The notes under the pieces: generated by a model
What the model saw: only the letters and a program-made list of their open reading frames with translations
Told to the model about the DNA's origin: nothing
Database searches by the model: none
Program-made: the position numbers and the translations under genes
Part shown: positions 22,278-25,623 of the stretch, one piece after another
Layout: each line of letters begins with the position of its first letter
Position numbering within the stretch: position 1 is the first letter of the stretch
Source: an uncultured Treponema sp.
GTDB lineage: Bacteria > Spirochaetota > Spirochaetia > Treponematales > Treponemataceae
Direction: 5' to 3'
Length of the DNA: 25,623 nt
Assembly: GCF_938029485.1 (NCBI RefSeq)
Contig: NZ_CALHGC010000423.1
Coordinates: 1-25,623 of the forward strand

Positions 22278-22361
22278 CCTATGCTGCTTAAATCGATAGC
22301 AAGGCCTCTAAAATTCAAATGAATTTTTAAAAAGCTCTTATATGCATTAAGCAGCTTGATC

Positions 22362-22631
22362 TTACTTACGTAAGCCTAATTCCTTAATGAGGGCACGGTA
22401 GCCTTCGAGGTTGGTACGCTTGTAGTATTTCAGCAAGCGCCGGCGCTGTCCTACCAATACCAAAAGACCGCGCTGGCTGCTCTTATCTTTTTTATTGATT
22501 TTGCAGTGCTCGGTGAGCTGGCGGATCCTATCGGTCAGCAACGCAATCTGAACTCTGGTATTGCCCGTATCTTTTTCGTTTGCACCGAATTTCATAACAA
22601 CCGATGCAGTGTGTTCTTTTGTAAGTGCCAT
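22362..22631 (-). CDS. rpsO: 30S ribosomal protein S15
   Basis: An 89-residue S15, the full family length. It binds the 16S rRNA central domain early in small-subunit assembly. The diagnostic core TGNTRVQIALLTDRIRQLTE and HCKINKKDKSSQRGLLVLVG are followed by QRRRLLKYYKR. AAGGAG sits 5-6 nt before the ATG, which begins 4 nt after the ribF stop codon, so it is transcribed with ribF. A terminator at 22240-22277 follows. In many bacteria S15 and PNPase are adjacent, as here. Confidence 0.97.
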   Translation of the reverse strand: MALTKEHTASVVMKFGANEKDTGNTRVQIALLTDRIRQLTEHCKINKKDKSSQRGLLVLVGQRRRLLKYYKRTNLEGYRALIKELGLRK

Positions 22632-22634
22632 TTC

Positions 22635-23459
22635 TTACTCCTTCCGTATAAATTCCAATTTACGTATCAATGTTCCTGCGGCGGACGGAACTTGCGCTGC
22701 GGTATCTTCGGAAACTTCAAGCAATGTATCCGTAATCTTCACCCGTACGGGAATAACCGCTCCCGACTGTAAATATGCGCAGGCTGAATACTGTCCGCTC
22801 TGTGGGAGAATCTGTGTTATAGCCGATTTTTCGATCGACCATACGGCAGTCTCTCTCCGCTGAACTATTTTTGCGACATCTAAGAAAAAAGGATACCCGA
22901 GGAGATCTTTTGCAAGGGTGAAATCAGCCTGTTCGACGGCCTGCCGTATTGCGCTTGAGCTGATACGCTCATGCCGTGCCGAATAAAGCTGTTCGATGGA
23001 ATCAAAACAAAAGCCCCTTTCACGAGCAAGGCGCTGTAAGTCCCCTACTCCCGTATCGCGGCGATACCCGCAGGTAAAATCACTGCCAACGGCAAGATAT
23101 TTTATGCAGATAGTTTTTATTAGTATGTCAAAAAAAACAGTACCTTTCATTCTAGCGAAATCAGCGGAAAAGTCAATCAGCACCGTAAAGCTAAATCCTT
23201 GCTCGGCAAATTTTTGCAGCCTCATTTCCAACGTCGAAACATCGCCTGTATATGCACTTCCCGCCTTAACCGACCGCGGCGATCGGAAAAAAGTGATGAT
23301 CCCTGCGGGGATACTGTTCTGCCGAGCAGTCGCCAGTACCGCCGACAAGATACGCTCGTGCCCGCGGTGAGGCCCGTCAAACCCGCCTATCGAAATAGCG
23401 GAACCTTGCGGATATATGTTTTCTTCTTTTATTAAATCATCCCAATAGATAATCTTCAT
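22635..23459 (-). CDS. ribF: RibF-type FAD synthetase with a degenerate riboflavin kinase half
   Basis: A 274-residue RibF homologue. The FMN adenylyltransferase half (1 to about 185) is well kept: GGFDGPHRGH (25-34, nucleotidyl-transferase HxGH), DFSADFARMKGTVFFDILI, VGSDFTCGYRRD (124-135) and ISSSAIRQAV (166-175). The C-terminal region (about 186-274) should be riboflavin kinase, but the GR..GFPTAN motif and the catalytic glutamate are not visible; only ILPQSGQY faintly recalls the ..LP..GVY strand. Bacterial RibF proteins are usually about 305-315 residues. It therefore probably makes FAD from FMN but may not phosphorylate riboflavin. The ATG at 23459 is preceded by GTG; GGAG is close to both, so the start is uncertain by one codon. 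It precedes rpsO by 3 nt. Confidence 0.85.
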   Translation of the reverse strand: MKIIYWDDLIKEENIYPQGSAISIGGFDGPHRGHERILSAVLATARQNSIPAGIITFFRSPRSVKAGSAYTGDVSTLEMRLQKFAEQGFSFTVLIDFSADFARMKGTVFFDILIKTICIKYLAVGSDFTCGYRRDTGVGDLQRLARERGFCFDSIEQLYSARHERISSSAIRQAVEQADFTLAKDLLGYPFFLDVAKIVQRRETAVWSIEKSAITQILPQSGQYSACAYLQSGAVIPVRVKITDTLLEVSEDTAAQVPSAAGTLIRKLEFIRKE

Positions 23460-23520
23460 CACTCCAGCCTATCAGGGCAAACGCCTCAGATTCTTTGTGA
23501 TATACACCGCAAAATAAAGA

Positions 23521-23655
23521 GGCTGCTCAACTGGAACTGCCATGGATGGCAGTGGTTCCATACAATAGCGATGTTTTGTGCATGCACAAAACTCGCCTTC
23601 AACTGCTGTACAAGGATGTACAACAGTTGAAGATGGCTCAAATGGTCGCCCAGCC
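23521..23655 (-). repeat. Multi-hairpin intergenic element, copy 2 (minus orientation)
   Basis: Read on the minus strand: hairpin I (23597-23632) has stem CTTCAACTG/CAGTTGAAG and tip TGTACATCCTTGTACA. Hairpin II (23568-23596) has GTTTTGTGC/GCACAAAAC inside a GCGA/TCGC clamp. A spacer ending GGAACCAC and hairpin III (23537-23552) CTGCCATCCATGGCAG follow. Order, spacer and loop tips match 1190-1282, while most stem bases differ yet still pair. Flanking GGCTG (23521-23525) and CAGCC (23651-23655) form an outer inverted pair. It occupies most of the gene-free stretch 23460-23862. Confidence 0.7.
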
Positions 23656-23717
23656 TATATTATTCTGCGATTTTTATGTATATGCCTGATGTGATTACCC
23701 TTCTTCTAAAATAAACT

Positions 23718-23744
23718 GTGCGAAATTTTAGAAAAATTTCGCAC
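23718..23744. other. Perfect 12-bp stem hairpin in the intergenic region
   Basis: GTGCGAAATTTT (23718-23729) and AAAATTTCGCAC (23733-23744) pair perfectly around a three-base loop. It lies between the terminator at 23743-23785 and the multi-hairpin element. It could be a bidirectional terminator-like structure, but no clean T-run follows on either strand. Confidence 0.45.
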
Positions 23745-23785
23745 AAAAGGAAAGCAACCGCTTGAAATATTTCCGATACGGTTGC
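23743..23785 (-). terminator. Likely terminator of the SUMF1-domain gene
   Basis: On the minus strand GCAACCG pairs with CGGTTGC around an A/T-rich 18-nt interior containing the self-complementary GAAATATTTC, followed by TTTCCTTTT. It is about 80 nt past the stop codon of the upstream minus-strand gene. Interior TATCGGAAA is shared with the rpsO terminator. Confidence 0.6.
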
Positions 23786-23862
23786 CCTGATACCTCACTG
23801 TCTTAAACTAGAGTGGAAGCATATAGAATTTCTTTTTTTATGTAAAGTAGAGCGTATAGAAG

Positions 23863-25623
23863 CTAACAGGGATTCCGCACGAATAAAAACATGCGGAGTC
23901 CCTGCACACACGAACAAACCGTTCGCGTTGGGAAATGACTACCGGCTACTTTCCACACTAAGCGAAAGCCTACGACATCGTAACTATTATGAGAACTATC
24001 ATTATCCCGTTTACCGGTCATGCAGCCGTAGACAGCCTTTTCGTTTTTCGGCTTATCGGATAATGACCAGTTTCCGCCACGTAAAACACGTTCAGTATCG
24101 GCGGATGATGAGGAGCCGATCGGATCTGTTACCGAGCCGGAAGATAGTGTTGTAGAATACCTATCCCAGCACCATTCGGAAGCATTACCGCTCATATCGA
24201 AAAGCCCCAGTTTGTTCGGCGCTTTTTTCCCGACATCGGATAATCCGGTTACGGCCGTGGACTGTTCTACAAAACCTGTACCGTTGTAATATTTGTTAAA
24301 AACCGCAACTCGTGCCGTTTCTGCGCGTAAGTCGGTAAAGTTTGGAGACCCAGTCATACCTTCAAAACCGATAGGCTTTGTCGCACCGCTTGCGGAATTC
24401 ACTTTGGTCAGATAAACACCACTATAGGATTCGGCATTAGTAACGTCAGTACCCTGATAACGGGCTGCATATTCCCATTCCGCTTCGGTCGGCAAACGGT
24501 AACCTTTTTTAGATTGGTCGAAATGGGTATTATCGGCATCGTTTGCATCTTTCAGAGCTTTAGAGTCCGCAACCGAACTTTCGCGATATACACAATGTTC
24601 GGTGGTTCCGTATGTCAGTTCGGTATAGGCATTGCACCACACGATGCAGTCGCGCCAGCTCACCTTTGTTATGGGATGTTGTACAGAGGCAGGAGGATTT
24701 TCTTCATACCAGTCTTCATCAAATTCAAAAGTATATCCGTTGTCTTTTGCCCACTCATATACAGCATTCCATGTTTCTACGGTAACTTCGTTTTTACCTA
24801 TAAAGTAGCTGCTTAGGATAACATCGCGGCCTGCGGGGAAAACACCATTCCATGAAGCATCGGCACCCGCAGGCAACGGACAAGACGGATTTTTGCCCGT
24901 GATAGTTACACCGTTCACCTTTACCCCTTCGGAAACGGGGGCTTCAGGCAATGCTTCGCTAACCGCATATACAATTGTATCTTTCTCAAAGGTTGTATCG
25001 TCGTATATACCGCTTCCATCAGCGTTGCCTATTGCCCAGCGTGAAAGTCTGCGGCGAGGATTATTATAACCGGTTATTTTACTTATCGCCTCAGACTCTA
25101 TCGTTTTCCATTTTGCACCGTCATCGGCAAAGAATTCGTTATTCGGAGCAGATTCAATTTGAATATGTTCATCGCCTTTTACGGTTATCTTTACCTTATC
25201 GGGCTTGGAAAGGGCATATATCACCTTATCGTTTTTAAACTTGTGCGTATCTCCCAAATCTTGTCCATCGACCTTACCCAGTTTCCAGCCTTTCAGTTTA
25301 TAACCTGGTTTATAACCGAGCAAAGCTTCAACGTCGGCTTTGTTATCTTCCCAACTTGAATCGTAGGCAACTGTATGCGTATCGGGATTCGGCACAATAA
25401 TATTGGCATCGCCACGGATGGTCAGTATAATATGCGTCCGTTTTGAGATAGCATACACGATAGTGTCGGCGATAAATTTATGTGTAGGCTGTATATCAGC
25501 GCCGGTTCCGTTGCTGTTCAGTTTCCATGCGGAAAAGGTATAATTTTCATCGGCTCCTCTTAACAGATTATTGGCTGTGATATTTATTTCCGACCATGCA
25601 ACTCCGTAATCTCTTTCTAATTT
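23863..25623 (-). CDS. Partial CDS: protein with tandem 81-residue repeats and a C-terminal SUMF1 (formylglycine-generating-enzyme-like) domain
   Basis: The frame is open to the right edge, so the 5' end and any signal peptide are outside; 586 residues are visible. Residues 1 to about 225 hold three copies of an InlB B-repeat-like unit: landmark tryptophans at 10, 91 and 172 are exactly 81 apart, and each unit ends F..D..(V/I)YA(I/L/V)S. Residues about 232-560 form the SUMF1/FGE-sulfatase fold (SYFIGKNEVTVETWNAVYEW, YRLPTEAEWEYAAR, LFDMSGNASEWCWD, RVLRGGNWSL, VVGFRLVW). The paired catalytic cysteines of true formylglycine-generating enzymes are not evident (one Cys in VYGCMTGKR), so it is more likely a binding-fold protein than a sulfatase activator. 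Surface or lipoprotein location is inferred. The last 29 residues after GFRLVW look like read-through, and the final codons run through a hairpin (23867-23904). Confidence 0.82.
   Translation of the reverse strand, partial: KLERDYGVAWSEINITANNLLRGADENYTFSAWKLNSNGTGADIQPTHKFIADTIVYAISKRTHIILTIRGDANIIVPNPDTHTVAYDSSWEDNKADVEALLGYKPGYKLKGWKLGKVDGQDLGDTHKFKNDKVIYALSKPDKVKITVKGDEHIQIESAPNNEFFADDGAKWKTIESEAISKITGYNNPRRRLSRWAIGNADGSGIYDDTTFEKDTIVYAVSEALPEAPVSEGVKVNGVTITGKNPSCPLPAGADASWNGVFPAGRDVILSSYFIGKNEVTVETWNAVYEWAKDNGYTFEFDEDWYEENPPASVQHPITKVSWRDCIVWCNAYTELTYGTTEHCVYRESSVADSKALKDANDADNTHFDQSKKGYRLPTEAEWEYAARYQGTDVTNAESYSGVYLTKVNSASGATKPIGFEGMTGSPNFTDLRAETARVAVFNKYYNGTGFVEQSTAVTGLSDVGKKAPNKLGLFDMSGNASEWCWDRYSTTLSSGSVTDPIGSSSSADTERVLRGGNWSLSDKPKNEKAVYGCMTGKRDNDSSHNSYDVVGFRLVWKVAGSHFPTRTVCSCVQGLRMFLFVRNPC
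23867..23904 (-). other. Hairpin overlapping the end of the SUMF1-domain gene
   Basis: Arms CAGGGACTCCGCA and TGCGGAATCCCTG (minus strand) pair with one two-base mismatch around a 12-nt A/T-rich loop. The stem encodes the last dozen residues of the frame, just before TAG at 23865-23863. No T-run follows. Confidence 0.6.

Noticed and set aside
1..25623. CRISPR arrays, tRNA and rRNA genes, tmRNA
   Set aside because: No direct-repeat/spacer pattern other than the 12-bp coding repeat, and no cloverleaf or rRNA signature sequences were recognised by eye.

Overview
The window looks like a treponeme (Spirochaetota) chromosome, most likely an oral species. Supporting evidence: a bacterial V-type ATPase operon in the spirochaete gene order (E, DUF2764, A, B, D, I, K), a ribF-rpsO-pnp-dut-lptF-lptG block, a SUMF1-domain surface-type protein with 81-residue repeats, and moderate GC content. 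Species assignment is an inference. No rRNA, tRNA or CRISPR array was seen.

Layout. 1-99 (minus): first 33 codons of a protein resembling a cyclic-nucleotide-binding domain, divergent from a PHP phosphoesterase (288-1148). 1190-1316: a multi-hairpin intergenic element. 1401-8856 (minus): seven-gene V-ATPase operon ending at a strong terminator. 8993-10048 and 10265-11314 (minus): galM and gap, each with a recognisable promoter. 11525-15546 (plus): murE and a methyl-accepting chemotaxis protein. 15660-15773: a truncated IS3-family orfA, beside an AT-rich AlbA_2/Schlafen-type ATP-binding regulator with a tandem HDVP linker (15800-17239). 17357-23459 (minus): ribF, rpsO, pnp, dut, lptF, lptG in one direction. 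23463-23862: a second, inverted copy of the multi-hairpin element plus other hairpins. 23863-25623 (minus): the 3' part of the repeat/SUMF1 gene, whose start is outside the window.

Functionally the genes cover ion-motive energy (V-ATPase, with Na+-type ligand residues in subunit K), sugar metabolism (GalM, GAPDH), cell wall synthesis (MurE), envelope lipid transport (LptF/G), RNA turnover and ribosome (PNPase, S15), flavin and nucleotide metabolism (RibF, Dut) and chemotaxis.

Most interesting non-coding signals: (1) two copies of a roughly 100-135-bp element in which stem sequences change while pairing and the loop tips (CATCCNTG) are kept; (2) a murE leader whose Shine-Dalgarno is locked in a hairpin with a competing alternative fold; (3) related hairpins in the leaders of the 1-99 gene and of atpK. 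All are inferences from reading the sequence; no folding or database search was run.
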